DNA of 5,283 nt from Bacillaceae bacterium UBA7792 (GCA_002480735.1 DLCS01000044.1:1-5283), one strand, 5' to 3'; counted from the stretch's first letter, positions 1-5,283 are shown. Translations and numbers: made by a program. The notes: generated by a model from the letters alone, not told the origin.

Positions 1-13
1 CGCTCTTCCGATC
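1..13. other. Probable untrimmed Illumina adapter at contig end
   Basis: The first 13 bases, CGCTCTTCCGATC, equal the 3' part of the standard Illumina TruSeq adapter (read on the minus strand, GATCGGAAGAGCG). The match sits exactly at the end of the sequence, where adapter read-through would be. It also coincides with the point where the amidohydrolase translation stops resembling its family: after the typical ADFTILD the frame reads D-R-K-S. The adapter's final T next to the insert is absent (position 14 is G), which leaves slight doubt. Real genomic sequence probably begins at position 14. Confidence 0.85.
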
Positions 14-1513
14 GTCGAGAATGGTAAAATCCGCTAGAAAGCCTTCCTTAATCATTCCCCTATCCTCCTCATGACAAGCTGCAAATGCACTTCCTTTCGT
101 ATATAAGCACACCGCTTCATAGATGGAAAGGGCTTCTTCTGGCCGATAGGTGATTTGGTTCTCATCGGTCGGACTCGTTCTCGTTACTGCTGCATGAATT
201 CCAAGCAATGGAGAAATGTCCTCTATAGGCGCATCAGAGCCACCAGCACAATGCAAATTCTCCTCCAAAAGTGTCTTCCAAGCATAACAATACTTCATCC
301 TGCTTTCACCAATCCTATCTGTCACCCATGGAAAATCAGATGCTACAAAGCTTGGCTGCAGATCCAAAATAATTGGTAGCTTCTTGGCACGATCAATCAA
401 ATCTCTTCGTAATATTTGGGCATGAATGAGACGATCCTTCCCGGGCACGTTCAAAGGATTTTCCTCGATCGCCTGTAGCGTCATTTCAAAGGCTAAATCC
501 CCTATTGCATGAACGGCGATTGGCATCCTTAGCTCTCTAACCTTTGCAACAAGAGCATTTAGCTCCTCCTGCGAGAATATGGCCACACCATTTGTTGTCA
601 GGTCATCGGCATAAGGATGGCTTAATAGTGCCGTTCTTCCCCCTAAGGAACCATCAGTGAAAATTTTTATCGCTCCGAATTCAATCCATTCGTTTCCTTT
701 TAGAAAATGCCCACCGGCCTTTTGGAAATCATCCATTACTTTATGATGAACGAGCAAATGGGCACGGAAATGAGTTCCTTCTTCTTCAATGACTTCCCTA
801 AAAATATTGTATGTTGGGCCAAACCCGTTATAGTAGGATAAATCCTCTGTATGCCCTCCTGTTAAGCCGTGGCTGTGGGCATCCCGAATCGCCGTTCGAA
901 GTGCTCTTTTAAGATATGAATTAGTGGCCTTCGGAACGGCATCTAAGACAAGAGATTGAGCCTCTTCCTTGAAGATTCCATTTAAGGCCCCATCTTTATC
1001 CTTTCCGATAACACCTTCCACCTGATATTCTTTTCCTTCTACGATCGAGGCCTCCTCTAAAGCACAGGAATTAACGACTAGTGCATGGCGGCAAATTCTT
1101 TTTAATAAAACAGGATGGTTCGAAACCACTGCATCAATATCCGAACGAACAATGGGTTCAGCCTCTTCCCACAAATTTTCATTCCAACCCTCACCGATCA
1201 CCCACTCCCCGCCCGCAACACTCTCAGCATAATTCTTCACAGCCTCTAATACTTCCCTTTTTGAACGATATCTGGAAAGATCGAGGCGGATGAGCTTTTC
1301 CCCGTGACCGATGAGGTGTAGATGACTGTCGACAAATCCAGGGAGCAAGGTTTGACCATTTAAGTTGATTCTTTTTGTGATCTTATATTTGATTTCAAAC
1401 TCTTGAATATTTCCAGTTGCAATAATTTTATCATTTTCGGTTAAAATAGCTTCAACCTGATGCCCCTCCTCCATCATGGTGTAGATCGGGCCTCCATACC
1501 AAAGCGTAAACAT
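1..1513 (-). CDS. ytcJ: YtcJ-like metal-dependent amidohydrolase, C-terminus cut off
   Basis: This is a member of the amidohydrolase 3 (YtcJ/NfdA-like) group, cytoplasmic enzymes that hydrolyse C-N bonds such as N-formyl or N-acyl amides; the true substrate is unknown. The frame is open from the ATG at 1513-1511 to the left edge (about 500 genuine codons). Seen in the translation: an N-terminal beta-sandwich part; the metal-binding His-x-His in PGFVDSHLHL (H64, H66); K283 in KIFTDGSLGG, the usual place of the bridging lysine; H335 in VHAIGD; H364 in RLIHAQ; and the catalytic Asp427 in GGSDAPI. All expected metal and catalytic residues are present. Near the edge, GFLADFTILD (491-500) is the returning C-terminal sandwich strand, so about 25-30 residues are missing compared with the roughly 530-residue family length. 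Positions 1-13 look like adapter and should not be translated. The start is fixed by GGGGAGGG at 1520-1527, 6 bases upstream. No signal peptide is seen. An intrinsic terminator lies immediately before its SD, so its expression probably depends on read-through from the acyl-CoA synthetase gene. Confidence 0.92.
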   Translation of the reverse strand, partial: MFTLWYGGPIYTMMEEGHQVEAILTENDKIIATGNIQEFEIKYKITKRINLNGQTLLPGFVDSHLHLIGHGEKLIRLDLSRYRSKREVLEAVKNYAESVAGGEWVIGEGWNENLWEEAEPIVRSDIDAVVSNHPVLLKRICRHALVVNSCALEEASIVEGKEYQVEGVIGKDKDGALNGIFKEEAQSLVLDAVPKATNSYLKRALRTAIRDAHSHGLTGGHTEDLSYYNGFGPTYNIFREVIEEEGTHFRAHLLVHHKVMDDFQKAGGHFLKGNEWIEFGAIKIFTDGSLGGRTALLSHPYADDLTTNGVAIFSQEELNALVAKVRELRMPIAVHAIGDLAFEMTLQAIEENPLNVPGKDRLIHAQILRRDLIDRAKKLPIILDLQPSFVASDFPWVTDRIGESRMKYCYAWKTLLEENLHCAGGSDAPIEDISPLLGIHAAVTRTSPTDENQITYRPEEALSIYEAVCLYTKGSAFAACHEEDRGMIKEGFLADFTILDDRKS

Positions 1514-1519
1514 TTCATT

Positions 1520-1527
1520 CCCTCCCC
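1520..1527 (-). promoter_or_regulatory. Shine-Dalgarno of the amidohydrolase gene
   Basis: On the minus strand GGGGAGGG lies 6 bases before the ATG at 1513-1511. Another ATG at 1518-1516 is almost touching the SD and opens a different, non-homologous frame, so the spacing selects 1513 as the start. The SD follows the U tract of the preceding terminator with no bases between. Confidence 0.8.
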
Positions 1528-1562
1528 AAAAATAAAGGTGCAGACAAAAAATAGTCTGCACC
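1528..1562 (-). terminator. Intrinsic terminator after the acyl-CoA synthetase gene
   Basis: On the minus strand a perfect 9-bp stem, GGTGCAGAC (1562-1554) and GTCTGCACC (1545-1537), encloses an 8-base T-rich loop and is followed by TTTATTTTT (1536-1528). It begins 10 bases after the acyl-CoA synthetase stop codon. The T tract ends exactly where the Shine-Dalgarno of the next gene begins, so it could also act as an attenuator of that gene. Confidence 0.88.
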
Positions 1563-1572
1563 CTTATTAATT

Positions 1573-3153
1573 CTACTTCGCACTTTCTAATTCCTTTTGC
1601 CTTAATTCTATACGCCTAATTTTTCCCGACGTTGTTTTCGGTAGGTCGGAAACAAATTCAATTCTGCGCGGATATTTGTATGGAGCCGTTAAGCTTTTTA
1701 CATGCTCCTGTAGTTCTTTGATTAGACTAGGATCTCTCTCGTCAACCCCATCTTTTAGCACAACGAAAGCCTTTACGACATGTCCCCTTATTTCATCTGG
1801 GCTTGCTACAACCGCACATTCCTTCACAAACGGATGCTTTACAAGAGCATCCTCCACTTCAAACGGTCCAATCGTGTAGCCTGAACTAATGATGATGTCA
1901 TCACCACGCCCTTCAAACCAGAAATAGCCGTCTTCATCCTTTTTCGCTTTATCCCCTGTTATATAATATTCTCCCCTGAATTGCTTGGCCGTCCTCTCAG
2001 GGTCCTTGTAATAATGCTTGAACAACGCAGGAGTATCGATATGGACCGCAATATCCCCGACTTCTCCCGGTTCACATGGTTTTCCATCATCATTGACAAT
2101 TTCAACACGGTTCCCTGGAATTGGCTTTCCCATTGAACCGGCTCTTAATTCCATACCCTTTGTTATGCCAACTAAGAGTGTATTCTCGGTTTGACCGTAT
2201 CCATCACGAACATCGATGTTGAAATATTTCTTAAACGTATCAATGACATTTCTGTTCAAAGGCTCTCCAGCAGAAACCGCGCTGCGAAGATGAGCGAGCT
2301 TATAGTCCTGTAGGTTTTCTACCTTCGCCATCAAACGATACTCTGTTGGGGTACAACAAAGAACATTCACAGCATATTTTTCAAGTAGCTGTAAATATTT
2401 ATTTGGTTCGAATTTGCCATGATAGACGAGACCTGTTGCACCCGAACCAAGGACAGAGAGGAAAGGACTCCAGATCCACTTTTGCCATCCAGGTCCTGCC
2501 GTTGCCCATACGATGTCGCCCTCTTCAATACAAAGCCAATTCGGTGCCGCTGCTCGCAAATGTGCATATGCCCAGCCATGTGTGTGCACGACACCCTTTG
2601 GATTCCCAGTCGTTCCTGACGTATAAGAAAGAAAAGCCATATCTTCTTTATCTGTATTTGCTAAGGGCAGTTCATCAGAAGCTTGAGCCATTTCATCGTC
2701 CAAATGGATCCATCCCGGTTCTTGCTTGCCGACAACAAATTTAGGAAGATGATCAATTCCATCCACCTCAGCAAATTGTTCAACATACAGATGGTAGCTA
2801 ATGATTCCTTTCACATCCCCATGTGAAATGCGGTATTGAAGGTCTTTCGTTTTGAGCATTTCGGAGCTTGGGATGACGACAAGTCCGATTTTTAGAGCAG
2901 CTATGTAGACCTGATAAGCTTCGATCAATCTAGGAACGATTACCAGCACGACGTCCCCTTTTTCCAGACCACTGTTTGTGAAGACATTCCCGATCCTATT
3001 TGCATTCCTTATCAGGTCTTGATAGGTTATTTGCTTTGTTTCCCCGTCTTCTGATTCCCAGATAACCGCAACCTTCTTCGAATCCTCCGCAAACCTTTCC
3101 ATTTCAGAAACTAAATTATAGCTACTCGGTGCTAACAAGTCTTCCCGTCTCAT
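1573..3153 (-). CDS. ytcI: Acyl-CoA synthetase, AMP-forming, medium-chain type
   Basis: This enzyme of the ANL (acyl-adenylate-forming) superfamily activates a carboxylic acid with ATP to an acyl-AMP and transfers it to CoA; it is cytoplasmic. The 526-residue frame is full length and carries the core motifs in order: the phosphate-binding loop YTSGTTGNPKG (177-187), YGQTE (319-323), YITGD (397-401), the hinge region GRGDDIIISSGYTIGPFEVE (415-434), and the C-terminal PKTTSGKIRR (505-514), in which K511 is the catalytic lysine of the adenylation step. The SSGYTIGPFEVE form and the segment WATAGPGWQKWIWSP (216-230) are typical of the medium-chain (ACSM-like) branch rather than acetyl-CoA synthetase, so a medium-chain or branched/aromatic acid is the likely substrate; this is inferred from family only. 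AGGGGGAG (3159-3166) lies 5 bases before the ATG and supports the start. A candidate sigma-A promoter lies just upstream and a strong terminator just downstream. The amidohydrolase gene follows 59 bases after the stop, and the two may be cotranscribed by read-through. The ytcI assignment rests on remembered gene order. Confidence 0.95.
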   Translation of the reverse strand: MRREDLLAPSSYNLVSEMERFAEDSKKVAVIWESEDGETKQITYQDLIRNANRIGNVFTNSGLEKGDVVLVIVPRLIEAYQVYIAALKIGLVVIPSSEMLKTKDLQYRISHGDVKGIISYHLYVEQFAEVDGIDHLPKFVVGKQEPGWIHLDDEMAQASDELPLANTDKEDMAFLSYTSGTTGNPKGVVHTHGWAYAHLRAAAPNWLCIEEGDIVWATAGPGWQKWIWSPFLSVLGSGATGLVYHGKFEPNKYLQLLEKYAVNVLCCTPTEYRLMAKVENLQDYKLAHLRSAVSAGEPLNRNVIDTFKKYFNIDVRDGYGQTENTLLVGITKGMELRAGSMGKPIPGNRVEIVNDDGKPCEPGEVGDIAVHIDTPALFKHYYKDPERTAKQFRGEYYITGDKAKKDEDGYFWFEGRGDDIIISSGYTIGPFEVEDALVKHPFVKECAVVASPDEIRGHVVKAFVVLKDGVDERDPSLIKELQEHVKSLTAPYKYPRRIEFVSDLPKTTSGKIRRIELRQKELESAK

Positions 3154-3158
3154 TCGAA

Positions 3159-3166
3159 CTCCCCCT
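3159..3166 (-). promoter_or_regulatory. Shine-Dalgarno of the acyl-CoA synthetase gene
   Basis: AGGGGGAG on the minus strand lies 5 bases before the ATG at 3153-3151. It supports MRREDLLAPSS as the true N-terminus. Confidence 0.75.
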
Positions 3167-3171
3167 AAAAA

Positions 3172-3199
3172 TTGAATTATTATCTAGTCATAATATCAA
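3172..3199. promoter_or_regulatory. Palindrome over the -10 region, possible operator
   Basis: Plus strand: TTGA (3172-3175), two unpaired bases AT, TATTAT (3178-3183), a 6-base centre CTAGTC, ATAATA (3190-3195) and TCAA (3196-3199). All ten arm positions pair, with a 2-base offset in one arm. It covers the candidate -10 of the acyl-CoA synthetase promoter, where a repressor would act. The region is AT-rich, so a chance origin is possible, and it does not resemble the Bacillus FadR operator as I remember it. Confidence 0.3.
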
Positions 3200-3206
3200 G
3201 TGTTAA
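3179..3206 (-). promoter_or_regulatory. Candidate sigma-A promoter of the acyl-CoA synthetase gene
   Basis: On the minus strand TTAACA (3206-3201, 5 of 6 to TTGACA) is followed by a 16-base spacer and GATAAT (3184-3179, 5 of 6 to TATAAT). Transcription would start near 3172, giving a leader of about 20 bases that holds the SD. The stretch upstream (about 3207-3265) is very AT-rich with A/T runs, as in UP elements. It lies after the sspA terminator, so the gene needs a promoter here. Confidence 0.5.
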
Positions 3207-3307
3207 TTTTATTTTATCGATTTTTCCGAGTAATTTCTAGTTTTAGTTTTTGAAATTTATTTGAATTTGGCTTTTTTTCTCAAGAAGTTCATTGGAAAAC
3301 AGCCTCG

Positions 3308-3343
3308 AAAAAATAAAAAGGAGCGGGCCGAAACCCACTCCTT
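3308..3343 (-). terminator. Intrinsic terminator of sspA
   Basis: On the minus strand the arms AAGGAGTGGG (3343-3334) and CCCGCTCCTT (3327-3318) form a 10-bp stem with one G-U pair around a 6-base loop (3333-3328). The final T bases of the stem continue into TTTATTTTTT down to 3308. The G-U pair would be a C-A mismatch on the other strand, so the structure is built for minus-strand RNA. It starts about 20 bases after the sspA stop codon. Confidence 0.9.
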
Positions 3344-3364
3344 GTAGCCATTTTATTTATTTTT

Positions 3365-3568
3365 TTATTTGTAGCCGCCGCCTAATTGAGATTGAGCCAT
3401 TGATACTAAACGCTTTGTAATTTCTCCACCAACAGAACCGTTAGCGCGAGAAGTTGTGTCAGCCCCAAGGTTAACACCAAACTCTGTAGCAATTTCATAT
3501 TTCATTTGGTCGATTGCTTGTTGAGCACCAGCAACTAGTAGTTGGTTTGAACTGCTGTTGTTTGCCAT
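3365..3568 (-). CDS. sspA: Alpha/beta-type small acid-soluble spore protein
   Basis: This small protein saturates the chromosome in the forespore, shifts DNA toward an A-like form and protects it from UV, heat and chemical damage; at germination the protease GPR degrades it to amino acids. The 67-residue sequence has both family signatures: [10 protein letters not shown] (23-32), which holds the GPR cleavage site at Glu25-Ile26, and [15 protein letters not shown] (41-55). [25 protein letters not shown] is nearly unchanged among SspA/SspB-type proteins. The N-terminus is rich in Asn, Ser and Gln and the C-terminus is GGGYK, as expected. Length is normal (65-72 residues in the family). The start is fixed by an exceptionally strong SD. 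The gene is monocistronic in appearance: a candidate sigma-G promoter upstream and its own terminator downstream. Several paralogues usually exist in one genome, so the exact letter (sspA) rests on its position beside thiI. Confidence 0.96.
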   Translation of the reverse strand: MANNSSSNQLLVAGAQQAIDQMKYEIATEFGVNLGADTTSRANGSVGGEITKRLVSMAQSQLGGGYK

Positions 3569-3573
3569 AGGAT

Positions 3574-3584
3574 ATCACCTCCTT
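3574..3584 (-). promoter_or_regulatory. Very strong Shine-Dalgarno of sspA
   Basis: On the minus strand AAGGAGGTGAT is an uninterrupted 11-base complement to the 3' end of Bacillus 16S rRNA. The GGAGG core lies 10 bases before the ATG at 3568-3566. This fits the very high output of spore coat-DNA proteins late in sporulation. Confidence 0.9.
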
Positions 3585-3591
3585 GTGAATA

Positions 3592-3622
3592 TAGAGTGTG
3601 TTATCCGTATGGTGTTCATTCA
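3592..3622 (-). promoter_or_regulatory. Candidate sigma-G promoter of sspA
   Basis: On the minus strand TGAATG (3622-3617) fits the sigma-G -35 consensus (TGMATR), and 18 bases later CACTCTA (3598-3592) fits the -10 consensus CATnHTA at all but one position. Transcription would then begin near 3585, directly at the SD, giving an unusually short leader. An alternative -10, CATACGG (about 3611-3605), would give a more usual leader but has a poorer partner (CCAATG) upstream. Either reading is based on consensus only. Confidence 0.42.
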
Positions 3623-3701
3623 AAAAAAACATTGGTAAATTGTTTCAATCAAGACTTGCCAATCTTGTAAATTTTGGGCAAATAGTCTTTGATCAATTAC
3701 C

Positions 3702-3768
3702 GCCTTATACATGTACGTTCTCGCTAGTTTCGTACCGCATAAAACCCGTTCACGTACACGTATAAGGC
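3702..3768. repeat. Long inverted repeat (17-bp arms, 33-base loop) after thiI
   Basis: Plus-strand arms GCCTTATACATGTACGT (3702-3718) and ACGTACACGTATAAGGC (3752-3768) are complementary at 16 of 17 positions; the odd position is a G-U pair in minus-strand RNA. It begins 10 bases after the thiI stop. The 33-base loop can form a small inner stem (GUUUU with GAAAC on the minus strand). Downstream on the minus strand no T tract follows (GGTAATTG), so it is not a standard terminator for thiI. It may be a 3'-end stabilising stem, a member of a dispersed palindromic repeat family, or a structured RNA element. Confidence 0.75.
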
Positions 3769-3778
3769 TAAATAATTT

Positions 3779-4990
3779 TTAGAACAACTCTTCAATCTCA
3801 TCTTTTTGAGTTTGATCTATAGGTCTAATCTGAATCGTTTCCGTTCCGTTAACCGCTTCAGCTATGAGCGGGTCAAAATCGATAAAACTCTCATAAAATT
3901 CAACCTTTTCCTTCTTCGGCTTCGTTTTCGGTGAAGATGGAACAAAAACCGTACAGCAGTCCTCGTAGGGTTGAATGGAAATATCATGCGTGTCTATGTC
4001 CATGGCAAGCTTAATAATATCCGTCTTATCCATCATTACTAATGGACGCAGGATCGGTGTACTCGTCACATCATTAATCGCAAACATGCTTTCAAGGGTT
4101 TGACTCGCAACCTGTCCAAGACTCTCACCCGTTACAATAGCTAATGCATTGTGCTTCTCTCGTAGAGCATCAGTAATTCGCAGCATTAATCTTCTGGTCG
4201 CAGTCATGGAATAATTCTGTGGAATCTGTTGCTGTATAGCCTGCTGTGTCGCAGTAAATGGAACGATATGGAGCGTAAAATAGCCTCCGTTGGCCATGGC
4301 GAGCTTTTCTGCAAGGTCGATTACCTTTTGCTTGGAACGTTCACTTGTAAAAGGAGGGCTGTAAAAATGGACCGCTTCAAGCTCTAAGCCCCGCTTCATG
4401 GAAAGATAGCCTGCAACTGGGCTGTCTATTCCACCAGAAAGCATCAGCATCGCCTTCCCGCTAGAACCGCTCGGCAATCCACCAGCACCTTGAATATTCT
4501 CACAGGATAAGTAAGTCGCTTCAGCACGAACCTCAATATGCAGATCAATATCAGGGTTTTTGACATCTACCTTAAGATTAGGAATATTTTTTAATAAATG
4601 GGCACCAAAAATTTGATTAATTTCATTCGTATCATAGGCAAATGTCTTATCCGACCTTCTAGTGGAGATTTTGAAGCTTTTCCCTTCTTCATATACCTGT
4701 TCAAATAGTTTAAGAGCTGCTTCCTTCATTTCCTCTAGCTCTCTACTCGTTTTTACAGCCGGACTGAAGGATTGAATCCCGAATATTCCTCTTATCCGCT
4801 CGATGATTTCTTCCCCATTCTCTCCATTTAAGACAATATACATCCTTTCCCGCCCGCCTTGAACCTTGGCATTAGGAAAGTCTTTAATGGCTCGCTGAAT
4901 GCTTCGTTGTAGCTTTGTTACAAATTTATTGCGATTTCGACCCTTTGTCGAAATTTCACCGTATCGTATCAAAATTCGATCATAGTTCAT
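3779..4990 (-). CDS. thiI: tRNA 4-thiouridine synthase ThiI
   Basis: ThiI adenylates U8 of tRNA with ATP and replaces its oxygen with sulfur, giving 4-thiouridine, a near-UV sensor; in some bacteria it also serves thiazole synthesis. The 403-residue frame shows an N-terminal ferredoxin-like part beginning MNYDRILIRYGEISTKGRNR, a THUMP RNA-binding domain at roughly 60-165, and a PP-loop ATPase domain with SGGIDSPVAGYL (185-196) and TGESLGQVASQT (287-298). It ends at residue 403 and lacks the C-terminal rhodanese domain of the 482-residue E. coli protein, as is normal for Bacillus. Two adjacent cysteines, C345-C346 in PYEDCCTVFVP, lie where E. coli ThiI has Cys344. The start follows the desulfurase stop by 2 bases, so the two are translationally linked. 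The best SD, GAGAGG at 5004-5009, is 13 bases from the ATG, longer than ideal; the family N-terminus nevertheless fixes this start. Confidence 0.97.
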   Translation of the reverse strand: MNYDRILIRYGEISTKGRNRNKFVTKLQRSIQRAIKDFPNAKVQGGRERMYIVLNGENGEEIIERIRGIFGIQSFSPAVKTSRELEEMKEAALKLFEQVYEEGKSFKISTRRSDKTFAYDTNEINQIFGAHLLKNIPNLKVDVKNPDIDLHIEVRAEATYLSCENIQGAGGLPSGSSGKAMLMLSGGIDSPVAGYLSMKRGLELEAVHFYSPPFTSERSKQKVIDLAEKLAMANGGYFTLHIVPFTATQQAIQQQIPQNYSMTATRRLMLRITDALREKHNALAIVTGESLGQVASQTLESMFAINDVTSTPILRPLVMMDKTDIIKLAMDIDTHDISIQPYEDCCTVFVPSSPKTKPKKEKVEFYESFIDFDPLIAEAVNGTETIQIRPIDQTQKDEIEELF

Positions 4991-4992
4991 CC

Positions 4993-5283
4993 TTATTTCA
5001 TTACCTCTCTTAATTTGTTTACTGTTTCCTTGATCGCATCTACTACAAAATTCGCTTCCTCTATTGTATTCTCATGGGAAAGACTAATTCGAATGGCACT
5101 TCCCGAGATTTCCTCCGGTACCCCCATTGCAATTAATGTGCTGCTTCCTGCTTTCTTTTTTGAGGAGCAGGCACTAGTCGTCGAGACGTAGATGTCTTTT
5201 TCCTCTAGTGCATGAACGAAGACTTCTGCCTTAAATCCCTTTACTGAGAAATTAATAATATGGGGAGCGGAGTTAACTGCAGG
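4993..5283 (-). CDS. nifZ: Cysteine desulfurase, C-terminal 96 codons only
   Basis: This is the end of a NifS/IscS-family PLP enzyme, which removes sulfur from cysteine as an enzyme-bound persulfide and passes it to a partner. The start and the PLP lysine lie beyond the right edge. The visible part holds HIINFSVKGFKAEVFVHALEE followed by the active-site loop STTSACSSKKKAGSSTL, with the catalytic cysteine encoded at 5169-5167, then the conserved SAIRISLSHENTIEEAN stretch, and stops with TAA at 4995-4993. The short SACSS loop with a following lysine cluster is of the NifS-like type. Its stop is 2 bases from the thiI start. In B. subtilis the desulfurase beside thiI (NifZ) feeds sulfur straight to ThiI, and the same role is inferred here; the gene symbol rests on that context. 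Confidence 0.93.
   Translation of the reverse strand, partial: PAVNSAPHIINFSVKGFKAEVFVHALEEKDIYVSTTSACSSKKKAGSSTLIAMGVPEEISGSAIRISLSHENTIEEANFVVDAIKETVNKLREVMK

Larger units (their letters stand above)
3154..3364. other. Intergenic region between sspA and the acyl-CoA synthetase gene
   Basis: These 211 bases are strongly AT-rich. They hold, in the direction of transcription, the sspA terminator, an A/T-run stretch, a candidate sigma-A promoter with an overlapping palindrome, and the SD of the acyl-CoA synthetase gene. No open frame of note is seen on either strand. Confidence 0.7.
3569..3778. other. Intergenic region between thiI and sspA
   Basis: These 210 bases hold the long inverted repeat next to thiI, about 80 bases of AT-rich sequence with no clear feature, and the candidate sigma-G promoter and SD of sspA. 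No classical terminator for thiI is visible, so thiI transcripts may extend toward sspA. Confidence 0.65.

Noticed and set aside
155..379. Plus-strand open frame of 74 codons
   Set aside because: It lies antisense within the amidohydrolase gene, has no SD, and its translation is low-complexity and lacks any domain.
1081..1293. Plus-strand open frame of 70 codons rich in Pro, His and Ser
   Set aside because: It is antisense to the conserved amidohydrolase coding sequence, and the composition is what the reverse frame of such a gene gives.
1676..1879. Plus-strand open frame of 67 codons, Ser/Thr-rich
   Set aside because: Shadow of the C-terminal domain of the acyl-CoA synthetase; no SD and no family features.
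2346..2744. Plus-strand open frame of 132 codons, with shorter frames at 2419-2619 (+) and 2367-2594 (-)
   Set aside because: All overlap the strongly conserved adenylation domain of the acyl-CoA synthetase in other frames, and none has an SD or recognisable motif.
3631..3663. Short inverted repeat ATTGGTAA / TTGCCAAT with a 17-base loop
   Set aside because: Only 8 bp with a G-U or A-C position, in AT-rich DNA, with no T tract; too weak to call an operator or terminator.
3154..3778. Riboswitch or T-box leader in the two intergenic regions
   Set aside because: No conserved T-box, thiamine-pyrophosphate or SAM aptamer words are seen; thiI is preceded by coding sequence, and both candidate leaders are very short.
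3702..3780. The long hairpin as an intrinsic terminator
   Set aside because: On the thiI strand the stem is followed by GGTAATTG, not a T tract. On the plus strand a weak T run follows, but there is no plus-strand gene to terminate.
5277..5283. CTGCAGG at the right edge as a cloning-site or linker remnant
   Set aside because: The bases translate in frame as part of the desulfurase (P-A-V-N-S-A-P-H-I), which fits the family, so they are probably genomic.

Overview
The window reads as a piece of the chromosome of an endospore-forming, low-to-moderate G+C Firmicute of the Bacillaceae (Bacillus sensu lato). An alpha/beta-type small acid-soluble spore protein gene, strong AAGGAGG-type ribosome binding sites, intrinsic terminators with long U tracts, and a rhodanese-less ThiI next to its own cysteine desulfurase all point that way. 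As far as I recall, the gene order (cysteine desulfurase, thiI, sspA, acyl-CoA ligase, amidohydrolase) matches the nifZ-thiI-sspA-ytcI-ytcJ neighbourhood of Bacillus subtilis.

All five genes lie on the minus strand, so transcription runs from high to low coordinates. At the right edge is the last 96 codons of a cysteine desulfurase (4993-5283), followed after 2 bases by complete thiI (3779-4990). These two form a tRNA thiolation unit: the desulfurase takes sulfur from cysteine and ThiI uses it to make 4-thiouridine in tRNA. A 210-base gap follows, holding an unusual 17-bp inverted repeat with a 33-base loop just after thiI and a candidate sporulation (sigma-G type) promoter. Next is sspA (3365-3568), which coats DNA in the dormant spore and has its own terminator (3308-3343).

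A second gap of 211 bases carries a candidate sigma-A promoter overlapped by a palindrome. It leads into a complete medium-chain-type acyl-CoA synthetase (1573-3153). An intrinsic terminator follows that gene, and its U tract runs directly into the Shine-Dalgarno sequence of the last gene, a YtcJ-like metal-dependent amidohydrolase (1513 to beyond position 1). That gene's reading frame is open from 1513 to the left edge and is cut off about 25-30 residues before its expected C-terminus.

The first 13 bases equal the end of the standard Illumina adapter, so the left edge is probably a contig end with untrimmed adapter and the last few residues read there are not biological. I see no RNA gene, CRISPR array, insertion sequence or phage gene, and no exotic new system. 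The points most worth following up are the terminator that abuts the amidohydrolase SD, the long hairpin after thiI, and the palindrome over the acyl-CoA synthetase promoter.
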